Positions 1 through 8,694 of a stretch of 64,000 bases of DNA are shown one piece after another. The notes under the pieces are model-generated. The model ran no database searches. It was not told the origin of the DNA and saw only the letters and a program-made list of their open reading frames with translations. Location: positions 1,364,001 through 1,428,000 of the forward strand of contig NZ_CP097320.1 of the NCBI RefSeq assembly GCF_023515995.1. Direction: 5' to 3'. Both the position numbers and the translations under genes were made by a program. This DNA comes from Candidatus Mycobacterium methanotrophicum (GTDB lineage: Bacteria; Actinomycetota; Actinomycetes; Mycobacteriales; Mycobacteriaceae). Within the stretch, counting starts at the first letter, position 1, and the number at the start of each line of letters is the position of its first letter.

Positions 1-281
1 TGTCGCTGGGTAAGCGGCAGCCGATGCGCCGAATTGTGCAGGCCCGCACGCTGTCGCCGATCACCTCGGTGGTCGGCCGCAAAGGCTTTCTACGCGGGCA
101 GCTGATGCGTGACCGGGACACCGGTGAATATTTGGTGCAGGCGCTGGGCGCGCCCGGCGCGTCGTCGCATCTGCTGGCAACGCTGGGCGAGGCAAACTGT
201 CTGGTCGTGATTCCTCGTGAGGCCGAGCAGATCCGCATCGGCGAGATCGTCGACGTTGCGTTTCTGGCTCAGCGTGGCTGA
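1..281 (+). CDS. moeA: Molybdopterin molybdenumtransferase, C-terminal part
   Basis: This is the 3' end of a gene that begins before the window. The frame is open from base 3 and ends in TGA at 279-281, giving about 92 residues. The sequence matches MoeA C-terminal domain IV: a run of small beta strands (GRKGFLRGQL, EYLVQALG) and the closing segment with NCLVVIPREAEQIRIGEIVDV. MoeA inserts molybdenum into adenylated molybdopterin in the cytosol. The following gene rimJ starts 21 bases downstream, the order seen in M. tuberculosis (Rv0994-Rv0995). The MoeA paralogue number (moeA1 against moeA2) is inferred only from synteny. Confidence 0.9.
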   Translation, partial: SLGKRQPMRRIVQARTLSPITSVVGRKGFLRGQLMRDRDTGEYLVQALGAPGASSHLLATLGEANCLVVIPREAEQIRIGEIVDVAFLAQRG

Positions 282-302
282 GCAACACGGCGGCCTCTGC
301 TC

Positions 303-956
303 GTGAACGTGTGGCGCGCCAGCTCCCAGCATCCCGGCTGGCCGATGCGCGTGGGTCCGCTGCGGGTGGCGGCCGGCGTGATCCTGCTGCGGCCGGTACG
401 CCTGCGCGACGCCGCTGCGTGGAGCCGCGCCCGATTGGCTGACCGTGCGCACCTGGAGCCCTGGGAGCCCAGCACCGAAGCCGATTGGACTGCGCGGCAC
501 TCGAAGTCGTCGTGGCCCGCCGTGTGTTCGAGTTTGCGGGCAGAAGCCCGTAAGGGCCGCACGCTGCCGTACGCGATCGAGCTGGCAGGTCGGTTCTGTG
601 GGCAGCTGACCGTCGGTAACGTCACGCACGGCGCGCTGCGGTCGGCATGGATCGGCTACTGGGTGTCCAGCTCGGTCACCGGTGGCGGGGTCGCGACCGG
701 AGCGTTGGCGCTGGGCCTGGATCATTGCTTCGGCCCGGTCAGGTTGCATCGCGTGGAAGCCACCGTGCGTCCGGAGAATGCGGCAAGCCGGGCGGTGTTG
801 GCAAAGGTCGGGTTCCGCGAGGAGGGGCTGTTGCGCCGGTACCTCCAAGTCGACGGCGATTGGCGCGATCACCTGTTAGTGGGTCTGACAGCCGAGGAGA
901 TCTACGGGTCGGTGACGTCGGCTCTGGTGCGCGACGGGCACGCCAACTGGGCCTGA
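303..956 (+). CDS. rimJ: GNAT N-acetyltransferase, RimJ-like
   Basis: A 217-residue GNAT-fold acetyltransferase starting at GTG 303. The acetyl-CoA pyrophosphate-binding segment is visible near residues 119-135 (VTGGGVATGA), followed by the typical ENAASRAVLAKVGF strand-helix that closes RimJ/RimL-type proteins. The family acetylates N-terminal alpha-amino groups of ribosomal or other proteins, or small amines. The true substrate cannot be read from sequence. Position directly after moeA and before the Rv0996-type protein gives the Rv0995 assignment. It may be transcribed with moeA, since only 21 bases separate them. Confidence 0.85.
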   Translation: MNVWRASSQHPGWPMRVGPLRVAAGVILLRPVRLRDAAAWSRARLADRAHLEPWEPSTEADWTARHSKSSWPAVCSSLRAEARKGRTLPYAIELAGRFCGQLTVGNVTHGALRSAWIGYWVSSSVTGGGVATGALALGLDHCFGPVRLHRVEATVRPENAASRAVLAKVGFREEGLLRRYLQVDGDWRDHLLVGLTAEEIYGSVTSALVRDGHANWA

Positions 957-1092
957 TTTCTGTTGCAAATGTGACATTTGTGGCTGGCGGTGCTTGTCAG
1001 CAGCAAATTACAGGTGTGTAATTGTCCCTGGCGCGCCTCGACCGTATGCGCTGGCCACCGGCTTAGCCTGGTGCGGAAAGGAGCAGGTCATC

Positions 1093-2070
1093 ATGCCAAG
1101 CATCCCGCAGTCATTGTTGTGGATATCGCTCGTGGTGCTCTGGCTGTTCGTGTTGGTTCCCATGCTGGTCAGTAAGCGCGACGCGGTGCGGCGCACCAGC
1201 GATGTGGCCTTGGCGACCCGCGTGCTCAACAGCGGCGCCGCGGCGCGGCTGCTCAGGCGGTCCAGACCGGCGGCCGGGCATCGCAGTGACCCGGACTGGC
1301 AGCCGGACGAGGACGAATACGAGGACCGCGACGACCTCGACTCGGACGAGACCGAGGAGATGCCGCAAGCCCACGACGTAGTTGTCAGGGCCACGGACGC
1401 GGTGGCGGCGGACGAGACCGCTCCGGGCGCCGAAGTGCCCGCCACAGACTCCGAAACCCTGCCCTCGGCCGAGGAGCAACCCGAGCCGGTGGCCGACGGC
1501 GAGACTTCCGATGGCCGGGACACCGAGGACACCGACGACTCCGATCCCGCGAGTGACCAGTACGAATACGTCGACGACACATCGGGGATACCGGTCGGCG
1601 AGGAACCGCCCGCGAGGGTTGCGCGCGCGTCTTCTCGGCATCGCTACGACTCGGATACCGCGGCGGCGGTCAGCGCCCGCAAGTATGCGTTTCGCAGGCG
1701 GGTTCTGATGGTCATGGCGCTGGCATTGGTGGGATCGGCGGCGGCCGCCTTCCTGCTGACCCCTGGGGCCTGGTGGATCTTCAGCAGCGTCGCCGCGGCG
1801 ACGATGCTCTACCTGGGGTATCTGCGCCGGCAGACCCGGATCGAGGAGCGGGTGCAGCGGCGGCGGATGCAGCGGATGGCGCGGTCGCGGCTGGGCGTTG
1901 AAAACACCTATGACCGTGAATTCGACGTGGTCCCGTCGAGACTGCGACGCCCGGGGGCCGTAGTGCTGGAGATCGACGACGAGGATCCCACCTTCGAGCA
2001 CCTCGACTACGCGCCGTACGCGCGGGATCACCGCTGGCACGGGGACTTGCCGCGAGCCGCCGGGCAGTAA
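1093..2070 (+). CDS. Conserved mycobacterial membrane protein (Rv0996 type)
   Basis: A 325-residue protein of unknown function. I place the start at ATG 1093 because AAGGAG lies about ten bases upstream (1078-1083) and the first residues form an N-terminal transmembrane helix (SLLWISLVVLWLFVLVPMLV). A long acidic, low-complexity middle part (runs of D and E, about residues 75-180) follows. A pair of membrane helices comes next (VLMVMALALVGSAAAAFLL and WWIFSSVAAATMLYLGYL), then a basic and finally acidic tail. The acidic linker probably lies outside or between membrane anchors. Synteny equates it with Rv0996. No enzymatic motif is visible. Confidence 0.85.
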   Translation: MPSIPQSLLWISLVVLWLFVLVPMLVSKRDAVRRTSDVALATRVLNSGAAARLLRRSRPAAGHRSDPDWQPDEDEYEDRDDLDSDETEEMPQAHDVVVRATDAVAADETAPGAEVPATDSETLPSAEEQPEPVADGETSDGRDTEDTDDSDPASDQYEYVDDTSGIPVGEEPPARVARASSRHRYDSDTAAAVSARKYAFRRRVLMVMALALVGSAAAAFLLTPGAWWIFSSVAAATMLYLGYLRRQTRIEERVQRRRMQRMARSRLGVENTYDREFDVVPSRLRRPGAVVLEIDDEDPTFEHLDYAPYARDHRWHGDLPRAAGQ

Positions 2071-2115
2071 CCGGTTCGGCGACGGACGTCGCGACTGGTA
2101 GCCTGCTAGCGATCA

Positions 2116-2188
2116 GGGGCTATGGCGCAGTTGGTAGCGCGACTCGTTCGCATCGAGTAGGTCAGGGGTTCGAATCCCCTTAGCTCCA
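2116..2188 (+). tRNA. tRNA-Ala (anticodon CGC)
   Basis: A complete cloverleaf can be folded. The acceptor stem GGGGCTA pairs with TAGCTCC. The D arm is GCGC-AGTTGGTA-GCGC. The anticodon stem ACTCG/CGAGT closes the loop TTCGCAT, which carries anticodon CGC (Ala, reads GCG). The T arm is AGGGG-TTCGAAT-CCCCT. The discriminator base is A2188 and CCA is not encoded. Its 3' end borders the island that follows, so it is the likely integration site. Confidence 0.95.
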
Positions 2189-2252
2189 CAGTGAAAGTAT
2201 GCAGTTGGCCTTTATTTTTCTACTTCGCTGTTGAATCTCCATCGGATGTTAC

Positions 2253-2274
2253 GTGCCGCACGGATGCCGCAACA
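2253..2274 (+). repeat. Left copy of arm-type direct repeat
   Basis: GTGCCGCA, three bases, ATGCCGCA, then ACA, 65 bases past the tRNA 3' end. A near-identical copy in the same orientation lies at 10360-10380 beside the integrase. Paired short repeats of this kind flanking an element are expected of tyrosine-recombinase arm-type sites. That role is inferred. Confidence 0.55.
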
Positions 2275-2290
2275 AGTTGTGTGGCCAGGT

Positions 2291-2319
2291 CAGCCGACGG
2301 CAACATCCCACGTCGGCTG
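2291..2319. terminator. Hairpin downstream of tRNA-Ala
   Basis: CAGCCGAC (2291-2298) pairs perfectly with GTCGGCTG (2312-2319) across a 13-base loop. There is no U-rich tail. It could end tRNA read-through or be part of the attachment region. Confidence 0.35.
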
Positions 2320-2472
2320 TCGTCGGCGACGGCGGAGAGATGATGACAGCTGGGCGCTCTAAATAACCGAGCGCACTAGGGTAAGTTACGCGTGGTGGTG
2401 GGCTTTCGGGCCTCACAATGCGCACCCGTCGCTTGCGGTTTGATATCGGTGCGCGACGCTATCGTCGGAACG

Positions 2473-2736
2473 GTGAGTGACGGACTAGAGCAGGCTGTCA
2501 GACCACTCGATGAATGGGTCGTCCGAGACGCCGACGTGCGTGCTAGCCACTGGTACGGGCCGCCGCCCGCGGACGACTGTCCGTGCGGATCGCATCGACA
2601 GGCCACCCGCTGTCACCGGGGGAACGACGGATCGTGGATCGCCGAGCCACCGTCGCCCCTGCGCCTGAGAGTGAGTAAGGCGCTGCCTGCTAATCGGCAG
2701 CCTGCCCGGGATCTGCGTCATATTCGAGTTCGCTAG
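2473..2736 (+). CDS. Small hypothetical protein
   Basis: A possible 87-residue ORF from GTG 2473. The middle reads like a real protein (RASHWYGPPPADDCPCGSHR and RCHRGNDGSWIAEP), with three cysteines and clustered histidines that suggest metal binding. The last 47 bases overlap the end of the convergent gene at 2690. I do not recognise a family. It could be a chance ORF in GC-rich DNA or the 5' part of a gene cut off when the island decayed. The rest of 2189-2689 holds only the arm repeat and a hairpin. Confidence 0.3.
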   Translation: MSDGLEQAVRPLDEWVVRDADVRASHWYGPPPADDCPCGSHRQATRCHRGNDGSWIAEPPSPLRLRVSKALPANRQPARDLRHIRVR

Positions 2737-5302
2737 GCCGCCAGGCTGGTCGCCAGTACTCGTCGCGGGCTTGGCGCTGGGCGGCCCATTCATCAATTGC
2801 GCGTTGTCGTTCGGCGGCCGTTGCCTCGGCGTCGCGGATGGCGTCGTCGAGTCGTTGGCGTGCGACTGCGGGAGGCAGCATCGGTATTTGGTGGGTGCGT
2901 GCGGCACGGTGGGGCGCGTCGTTCGCGTCGGGCGTTGTGGTCGCAACCCAGACGACCGTCTTGGTGATGTTCTTCGCGATGCTTGCTCCGTAGTCTTTGG
3001 CACGTATGCGCAACCGGTCGAATTCGGGCCCATGACCCAGGATGCCAACTCGGACCCCGCGTAGGTAGCGCGCTTGCGGCGGCGGGGGCGTTTCGGTGCA
3101 TTGATCGATTGCGGCGCCAATCTCCCCAGCGAGGTCGGGTAACCCTAATTCGTCAGCGAGCAACCACATCTCGCGTCGATGACCTGGAGCGAGGGCCGTC
3201 CAGTCCATTCCGGAGGTCGCGCCGTATGCCGACCGCCACGCTTCGTAGTGCAATGAACGTAGCTGGGTGCCGCTAAGGCGCGTGCGCCGGGCTTGGCTCG
3301 ACAGTGCGGTGGCCTCTTCGAAGGTGAGCCGTCCATCTTTGACGCAATCACCGAGCAAAATCCGGTATCGCTCGATTTCGACTGGGTCGCCATACCGCGG
3401 GGTTGACGACTGCGGGAAGGACTCCAGCAGTGCAGCGACCGAGGCTCTCGTCATGGGCACGGGCCGGCAACTAATCGCGCACGGCTGTGGCGCTGGGCCT
3501 GAGACCGGAGCCGGGATCGCCGCCGAGGTGAGGTGCAGCGGCTGCGGCGCAGTTCGCAGCATCCACAGCAGAACCTCACGGACGGCACGGGCATCACCCA
3601 GCGCCGTGTGGCTGTTCTCAGCCCAATGACCAGTGGCGCTCTTGTACAACGACATGAGGCTGTAGGCGCGGGCATCGAGTTGACGTCGTGCCGCCTGAAG
3701 CATGCACACACCGGTCAACCGCGGAACGCTGATGCTGTTCCGTTGTGCTGCCGAGGTAAGGAACCCTGCTTCGAAGTCGAGGTTATGCGCGACTACAACT
3801 GTGTCGACCATAAACGCGAAGGCCTCAGGGAGCACGTTATCAATCGTTGGAGCGCCGATGAGATCGGCGTCATCGATCTGGTGGTGCGTTCTGGCCTCTG
3901 GCGAGGATCCGGGGTTGTTTACCAAGGTGGCGAATTCATCGAGAACCTTTCCGTCGCCGCGGAATTTCACTAGTCCGATCTCCATGATGCGATCCGCCGA
4001 GGGGTACAAACCCGTGGTTTCCAGATCGACTGCGGTGAACACCTGCTCGGCTGCGAGGTATTTGGTGGTAGCCCGGGTCAGTAGCGAACGCTCGATGAAG
4101 CTGGAAGTTACATTCGGGCGCTGGCCAGTGGTTGTGTGCTGTCGTCGGGCTGGCGGGCGCTCCGTAGGAGGCGGGGATTGTGGCGGCCGCGGGGCATGTG
4201 CCGGTGCTGCCACATGTCCCGTGTCCTCATCGAGTTGCGCGGGCGCCGCTGAGATGACGTGAGCAAGTGGTTCGGCGGCGTCGGCGCGGGATATCTGAAT
4301 GATCCAATAGAGGCCGCTTACCGAAGTGATGACAAGCCGCCCGTACAGCATGATCGGGAGCATCCTGTTGTTTTTGTAGCGGCGGTCCGGGCCGCCCTTG
4401 ACGTTGACGATCTGCCATGTGGTGTCTACTTGGGAGGCGTCTCGTGGAGGGGAAGAACTCTCGATGGAGCGTTGGGTTTGGTGAAAAATGCGCAGCGCCT
4501 GGTAGTCGATGTTGCTGTAGCGCTTGCCCTCTCGAACCAGGAGCCGGTCTGGCAGCAGGTATAGCGCAGAGTTACCGGCGGTGATTGAGGGTACGGCGAT
4601 GTTAGTCGCCAATTGTTTGTTCTTGACCGATGTGCCTACGGTCGCGGGAATCGTCTTGACCAGTGTGCTGGCCCCGGAGTTCGTTTTGAAGGCGTTGGTT
4701 CCCACCACGTCGCCGGCTTGAACGATTCGCCAAACTCGCTGCGACTCAGTTAGCCAGCGCCACTGGGTTACCACGGAGTCGAACCACGATTGAGCGTCGT
4801 CGTTCACGTCATAGAAAAGAACGACCGTGCGTCGTGCCCGGTCATAAAGGTAGAGCCAGATGCAGCCAGCGCCGCCGAGCAACCAGATGAGCAATCCCCA
4901 CGGCATTGTCAGCAGGCCCAGCAGCAGAACCAGAATTGCCGTCGGCCACCACCACACGAAACGCGCGGTCGCCATGTTCAGCTGGTCGATCAGATCGCCT
5001 CGACCGGTGGGCTCCAAGGTAGTGGCAGTGGCACCGGTGACGTCCTGCAGGATAATGTCGCTAGGGCGAAAATCGGGCGGGGTGGCGGGCGATGGATGTT
5101 GCTGTCGCGGCGATGACGACGTGTGACGCCCGTTCAGCGAGGCCCGGTAATAGACGCCTTTGCGGCCCATGTGGACGTAGTTGCCCCGCGGACCCGAGCC
5201 AACGCGAAAGCCCGGAACGCCGGCGCTTACCCCGATCCCCGACTTGCTCAGGTTGAACCGAAACGGTCCGGCTTTGACGCTCTTGCGGATGTAAAAGCCC
5301 AC
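2690..5302 (-). CDS. DUF4236 / membrane / DEDDh exonuclease / BRCT-like protein
   Basis: An 870-residue multidomain protein. Residues 1-55 match DUF4236 (GFYIRKSVKAGPFRFNLSKS, then GPRGNY). Two hydrophobic helices lie at about 117-153. A Pro-rich linker (360-395) leads to a DEDDh 3'-5' exonuclease domain at 420-585: D426 and E428 in VDLETTG, D509 in AHNLDFE, H565 and D570 in HTALGDAR, so all catalytic residues are present. A helical segment (637-735) and a BRCT-like fold (745-825, LRGVRVGILG...) follow, as in other bacterial exonuclease-BRCT proteins. It would act as a membrane-tethered nuclease on DNA or RNA ends. Its place in an island with a toxin pair and a defence remnant suggests a defence role, which is inference. 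Confidence 0.75.
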   Translation of the reverse strand: MGFYIRKSVKAGPFRFNLSKSGIGVSAGVPGFRVGSGPRGNYVHMGRKGVYYRASLNGRHTSSSPRQQHPSPATPPDFRPSDIILQDVTGATATTLEPTGRGDLIDQLNMATARFVWWWPTAILVLLLGLLTMPWGLLIWLLGGAGCIWLYLYDRARRTVVLFYDVNDDAQSWFDSVVTQWRWLTESQRVWRIVQAGDVVGTNAFKTNSGASTLVKTIPATVGTSVKNKQLATNIAVPSITAGNSALYLLPDRLLVREGKRYSNIDYQALRIFHQTQRSIESSSPPRDASQVDTTWQIVNVKGGPDRRYKNNRMLPIMLYGRLVITSVSGLYWIIQISRADAAEPLAHVISAAPAQLDEDTGHVAAPAHAPRPPQSPPPTERPPARRQHTTTGQRPNVTSSFIERSLLTRATTKYLAAEQVFTAVDLETTGLYPSADRIMEIGLVKFRGDGKVLDEFATLVNNPGSSPEARTHHQIDDADLIGAPTIDNVLPEAFAFMVDTVVVAHNLDFEAGFLTSAAQRNSISVPRLTGVCMLQAARRQLDARAYSLMSLYKSATGHWAENSHTALGDARAVREVLLWMLRTAPQPLHLTSAAIPAPVSGPAPQPCAISCRPVPMTRASVAALLESFPQSSTPRYGDPVEIERYRILLGDCVKDGRLTFEEATALSSQARRTRLSGTQLRSLHYEAWRSAYGATSGMDWTALAPGHRREMWLLADELGLPDLAGEIGAAIDQCTETPPPPQARYLRGVRVGILGHGPEFDRLRIRAKDYGASIAKNITKTVVWVATTTPDANDAPHRAARTHQIPMLPPAVARQRLDDAIRDAEATAAERQRAIDEWAAQRQARDEYWRPAWRPSELEYDADPGQAAD

Positions 5303-5598
5303 GTTACTGCCTCAGTTCGAGAGATGAAGGCGCCCAGATGCAGCTGTTAACCCGTGTGTGTTCCCGATTAAGTAGGACCTGTGAACCGTTGCGGTCGCCA
5401 TGAACGCATCCTCGAAAGAACTCGACTCGACAAAGAAAACGTGGGCCCGAGATGAGAAACACTAGCAGGGCCCAGCAGCGACGTCTGGAAAAAACGAGGT
5501 TCTCTGGGCGGACGCCACCAAGAACGAACGTGATCCGGTCGCCCACGGCGGCAAGTCACTTCAATCCGCGAACGCAGCGGTGGCAGCTGTCGGCGTAG
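5303..5598. other. Divergent intergenic region, no gene seen
   Basis: About 300 bases between the start of the minus-strand exonuclease-fusion gene and the plus-strand HNH-like gene. It must hold both promoters, but no clear -10 hexamer at a good distance, repeat or RNA structure stood out. Confidence 0.5.
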
Positions 5599-6409
5599 AT
5601 GCCACTGCTCACCGATGCCCGCACGGGACACTTGGTTCCTGGCTGCTTTGCGGCGTTCACCAACGACTGCAGCGGGAAGCTGTCGAACGAGCATTGGCTG
5701 AGCGAGGGGATTCTGATCGGGGCCGGCGATGGCACGGTGGTTCGGATCGGCGGCCCGCCGTGGCAGCCGCAGGGACGCGTCGACGAGTTGTCACCGAGCA
5801 GCCTCGGCTCAAAGATGCTGTGCGAGAGGCATGACCACGCCCTGTCACCTCTGGGCATAGCTGCGGCCTGTACCTTCAAGACCCTGGATCAGTTCTACCT
5901 GGACCAGATCAGTCGCGAAGACATTAGCGGGAGCGAATTCGATCTGATCAGCGGCGAACAGCTCGAACGGTGGCTGTTGAAGATGATATGGGGTGCCACG
6001 GCGGCGTTTCCAACGGTTCCACCGCTGCGCGCCAACGTAGATCGGAAGATGTTGGCGAACTACCTCTTTCGCGACGGTGAACTGCCCGCGGACTGGGGTC
6101 TGTACGTGAAGGGGCTGCAGACCGGCCGTGCAAGCAACCCCGACCAGTCGCTGTCGGTCGGATTGGAGAATATCGACGGTGAACTGTGGGGTGGGTCGAT
6201 GCTCGTCGGCGGGGTGGAGCTGTGCTTCAGCTTCGGGAGTTTTGACCGGGGGAGGCGGTGCGATCGTGGTCCACCGACCCAGTGCGATATTTCTCGACCG
6301 AGCCGGCACCGACAACTGCAAGGTTGTAGCGCTCAGTTGGGATCATGACATGACCACAGTCGGCAAGGCGGTCCGCATCAGCTACGGCCCAGGCCCATCG
6401 CCATGCTGA
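5599..6409 (+). pseudogene. HNH-like protein with a C-terminal frameshift
   Basis: The ORF from ATG 5599 contains a cysteine and histidine pattern of HNH-type nucleases or zinc-binding proteins near its start (DCSGKLSNEHWLSEGIL, then KMLCERHDHALSPLG). The frame runs to 6348. Around 6240-6256, at a G-rich run (GACCGGGGGAGGCGG), the sensible protein jumps to another frame. After GGVELCFSFGSFD the natural continuation GGAIVVHRPSAIFLDRAG and KVVALSWDH is found in the frame that ends at 6409. This is either a real single-base indel or a homopolymer sequencing error. Without it the protein would be roughly 265 residues. Function unknown; a nuclease is possible. Confidence 0.55.
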
Positions 6410-6547
6410 GCCGTATCGACCCGTCAGCCTCGAACTTATCGTGCGGCACAAGTCTTTGCGCACCTCCGCGGTTTGCGCGTGTCGCTGCATGCATTCAAGG
6501 TGGCGCTGTGCGATTCTGCCTGGCTACCCACGAGAAGCGGACCGCAC

Positions 6548-7930
6548 ATGCTGTGGCGTAGGAGGAAAGGCGCCGAAGTGGAGGACGGCGATCAGGAAGA
6601 AGTGGAACGCGTATGGGACTGGATTGACCGGCTGGACTCGTTCACGTCGACGCTGGATGCCCTGGATGGTGAAACGCCGACGGACTTCTGCGAAAGCGTC
6701 TGTGACGCGTGGAAGTCCATCGCCATGACTGGCAGTCCGCCGTCGACAAGTCCGGCCATTCTGATCATCCTTGAATCGTTCGCCGCGTTGTCTCACGTGA
6801 TGACGACAGTGTCGATGGACTGGGCGGACACGCCCGACGTCCGGGACCGTCTGACTCGCAGTGATGTTGAGAGGCTAGTCAAGGATGAGCTGAACCGCAT
6901 TGTGCGTGACGGTCAACGTTGGCTGACGGCCGGGCTGCCATCAAATGACGAGATCAGGCGGCGTACTGCGGCTGCGAGTGCGGGCGTGAAAGCGGCCTTG
7001 GACGCGAATGAAAGGAAGAACGCAGAGCTGGACGCTCAGGATGCGGCAGCGGAAGCAGACCAGTACGGCGCGATTCTGTTGCACCGCGACCCCACCCGGT
7101 CTGACGCACCGATCTTCGAGAAGGTGTGTTCGTTCACCGAGGAGGAAAACGCTCGGTACGTGAAGGCTTACGAACGGCTTTGGCGGATGATCGACAGCGA
7201 GTTGTTGCAGCACATCTCGGATGAAAGCGATCGGTTATGCGACGTGCTGATCGGTGTGCTCCGCGAGCTTCAGAGTCAACGCGTGTCGCTGTCCGACCAA
7301 GACGCCATGGATGAACGACGGCGCAGAATCCGTTCAGCGCTGATCTCGTTCACGGCTGCGCTGCAGATTCACGAGTACCAGACAGTTCGCAGCGTGCGGG
7401 AAACGCTGGGTTTGGGCCGCGCGCAGGTGGAGGCCGTCAAAGCGCTGTTCGACGACCTCAAGCGGAATTCGTTCGAATACCGGTGGCTGGAGGCAGTGCG
7501 TGATGCCTTGCAGCACGGCGATATCAACGCGTTCAAGTGGAGTTTCAACGTCAGCGTCCGGGTCGATCCGGAGGTGAAGATTAACCTGGACCGCGCGTTC
7601 ATGCTGGACTTCATCAACGACAACCGGAACAAGCCCTGGCTCAAGCGCCGCGAGCTCGAGGAGCTCGACTCTGACCCCAGTGTGCTGGACATGATCAAAG
7701 CGATTCAGCCACTTATGGGGCCGCTGCAGGAGAAGCTGGACAAGGTGCTGTACCCGAATGTTGTAGAGGACGCCGCGACGGTGAAAGAACTCATCGGCCG
7801 ATTCGGGGGAAGGCATGGCATGTACTTCCTGCAAGCCAGCCCGGGCTTCACCCGCCGTCAGTTGGTGCCGTCGCAGTTACCTCTTGCGCCGCGGGTGCTG
7901 CAGTTCGCCGAGTCCTATGAGCCCGACTGA
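6548..7930 (+). CDS. Hypothetical helical protein of the island
   Basis: About 460 residues from ATG 6548; an upstream TTG at 6473 is open in the same frame but the extra residues look non-coding. The protein is charged and mostly helical, with no membrane segment or signal peptide. I recognise no catalytic motif. Segments such as ENARYVKAYERLWRMIDSELLQHI and a C-terminal TVKELIGRFGGRHGMYF suggest a soluble helical-bundle protein. It lies 138 bases after the HNH-like gene in the same direction and may belong with it as a two-gene unit. Function unknown. Confidence 0.55.
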   Translation: MLWRRRKGAEVEDGDQEEVERVWDWIDRLDSFTSTLDALDGETPTDFCESVCDAWKSIAMTGSPPSTSPAILIILESFAALSHVMTTVSMDWADTPDVRDRLTRSDVERLVKDELNRIVRDGQRWLTAGLPSNDEIRRRTAAASAGVKAALDANERKNAELDAQDAAAEADQYGAILLHRDPTRSDAPIFEKVCSFTEEENARYVKAYERLWRMIDSELLQHISDESDRLCDVLIGVLRELQSQRVSLSDQDAMDERRRRIRSALISFTAALQIHEYQTVRSVRETLGLGRAQVEAVKALFDDLKRNSFEYRWLEAVRDALQHGDINAFKWSFNVSVRVDPEVKINLDRAFMLDFINDNRNKPWLKRRELEELDSDPSVLDMIKAIQPLMGPLQEKLDKVLYPNVVEDAATVKELIGRFGGRHGMYFLQASPGFTRRQLVPSQLPLAPRVLQFAESYEPD

Positions 7931-8093
7931 GGCTCTCCAGGACCGCGCTGGGCGGTCAGCCCGGTGGCAGATTTTGGACCGGGTGCTGCAGGAGAACCAG
8001 CCCCGTGCTGCCGCAGAAGCCCACGCGACCAAACTGAAGGGAAAACCCTTCGGGGACAAAATGCCCGGGGTGCAGCCGACCTTTTTCACATGA
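7917..8093 (+). CDS. Small hypothetical ORF overlapping the preceding gene
   Basis: A 58-residue ORF whose ATG at 7917 overlaps the last 14 bases of the preceding gene, a layout compatible with translational coupling. The sequence is basic and hydrophilic (AAAEAHATKLKGKPFGDKMPG). No family is recognised. It may be genuine because the codon pattern and overlap look operon-like, but its length gives little power. Confidence 0.3.
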   Translation: MSPTEALQDRAGRSARWQILDRVLQENQPRAAAEAHATKLKGKPFGDKMPGVQPTFFT

Positions 8094-8478
8094 CGAGGGC
8101 TCGCGCCCCCGGCGCCAATGCAGTTCGAGGGCTGTGAAATCCGGCTATCGGGTGGGTTGTATGCCATATGCCGATCTGCGCGTACGCGGTGCTACATCGG
8201 AAAGTGTGTGCGGACCCTGCCGGGGCGCGGGTTGAGGATACCGACGAGGATCTCGAATCGTGTTATGGAATCGCCGAGTTCAAGCCTGAAGGGCATGTCG
8301 GAAAACGCACCAGCATCACCGGAGCCAAGCAGTGCCCCGATGCGCCCGAGGGGTCCGAGCGCCCGGACATCATTTCCATCAGATGAGCCGATGCCGAAGG
8401 CCCATGACGAACTTCCACGACTCGGTTTGTCTAGCGTAGCCTTGACTAAGCTTGTCTAGCCTTGGATAGAACGATACG
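8094..8478. promoter_or_regulatory. Region upstream of hicA with direct repeats
   Basis: 385 bases without a convincing gene. The last part, just before hicA, carries two direct copies of TTGTCTAGC at 8427-8435 and 8452-8460 (25-base spacing) followed by CTTGGATAG. Such repeats in front of a toxin-antitoxin operon are the usual place for an autorepressor site bound by HicB. The binding role is inferred. Confidence 0.45.
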
Positions 8479-8694
8479 ATGCCGAAGCGGACCGAGGTCA
8501 TCAAGAAGATCAGGCGGGCAGCACAGGCTCGGGGGATGACATTCGCTGAACTGCGTGAAGGCGCCAACCATACGATCTACAGTCTCGACGGCTTGATGAT
8601 CCCGGTCGGCCGGCACAACGAGTTGACCAACCGTTATGCCGAGGACGTGTACCGAGAATGCGAAGCAAAATTGGGGAAGGGGTGGTGGCGGTGA
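8479..8694 (+). CDS. hicA: HicA-family mRNA interferase toxin
   Basis: A 71-residue basic protein with the double-stranded-RNA-binding-like fold of HicA toxins. The conserved catalytic region with His is seen as EGANHTIYSLDG, followed by the MIPVGRHNEL strand typical of the family. HicA cleaves mRNA in the cytosol and is neutralised by HicB. The gene overlaps the next one by 4 bases (GTGA), so toxin and antitoxin are made from one message. Length and order (toxin first) fit type II HicAB. Confidence 0.8.
   Translation: MPKRTEVIKKIRRAAQARGMTFAELREGANHTIYSLDGLMIPVGRHNELTNRYAEDVYRECEAKLGKGWWR

Noticed and set aside
3702..4262. 186-residue plus-strand ORF inside the exonuclease-fusion gene
   Set aside because: It is antisense to the DEDDh domain, whose catalytic residues are all conserved on the minus strand.
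8118..8459. 113-residue plus-strand ORF before hicA
   Set aside because: Composition is not protein-like, several frames overlap there, and it runs through the hicA operator repeats.
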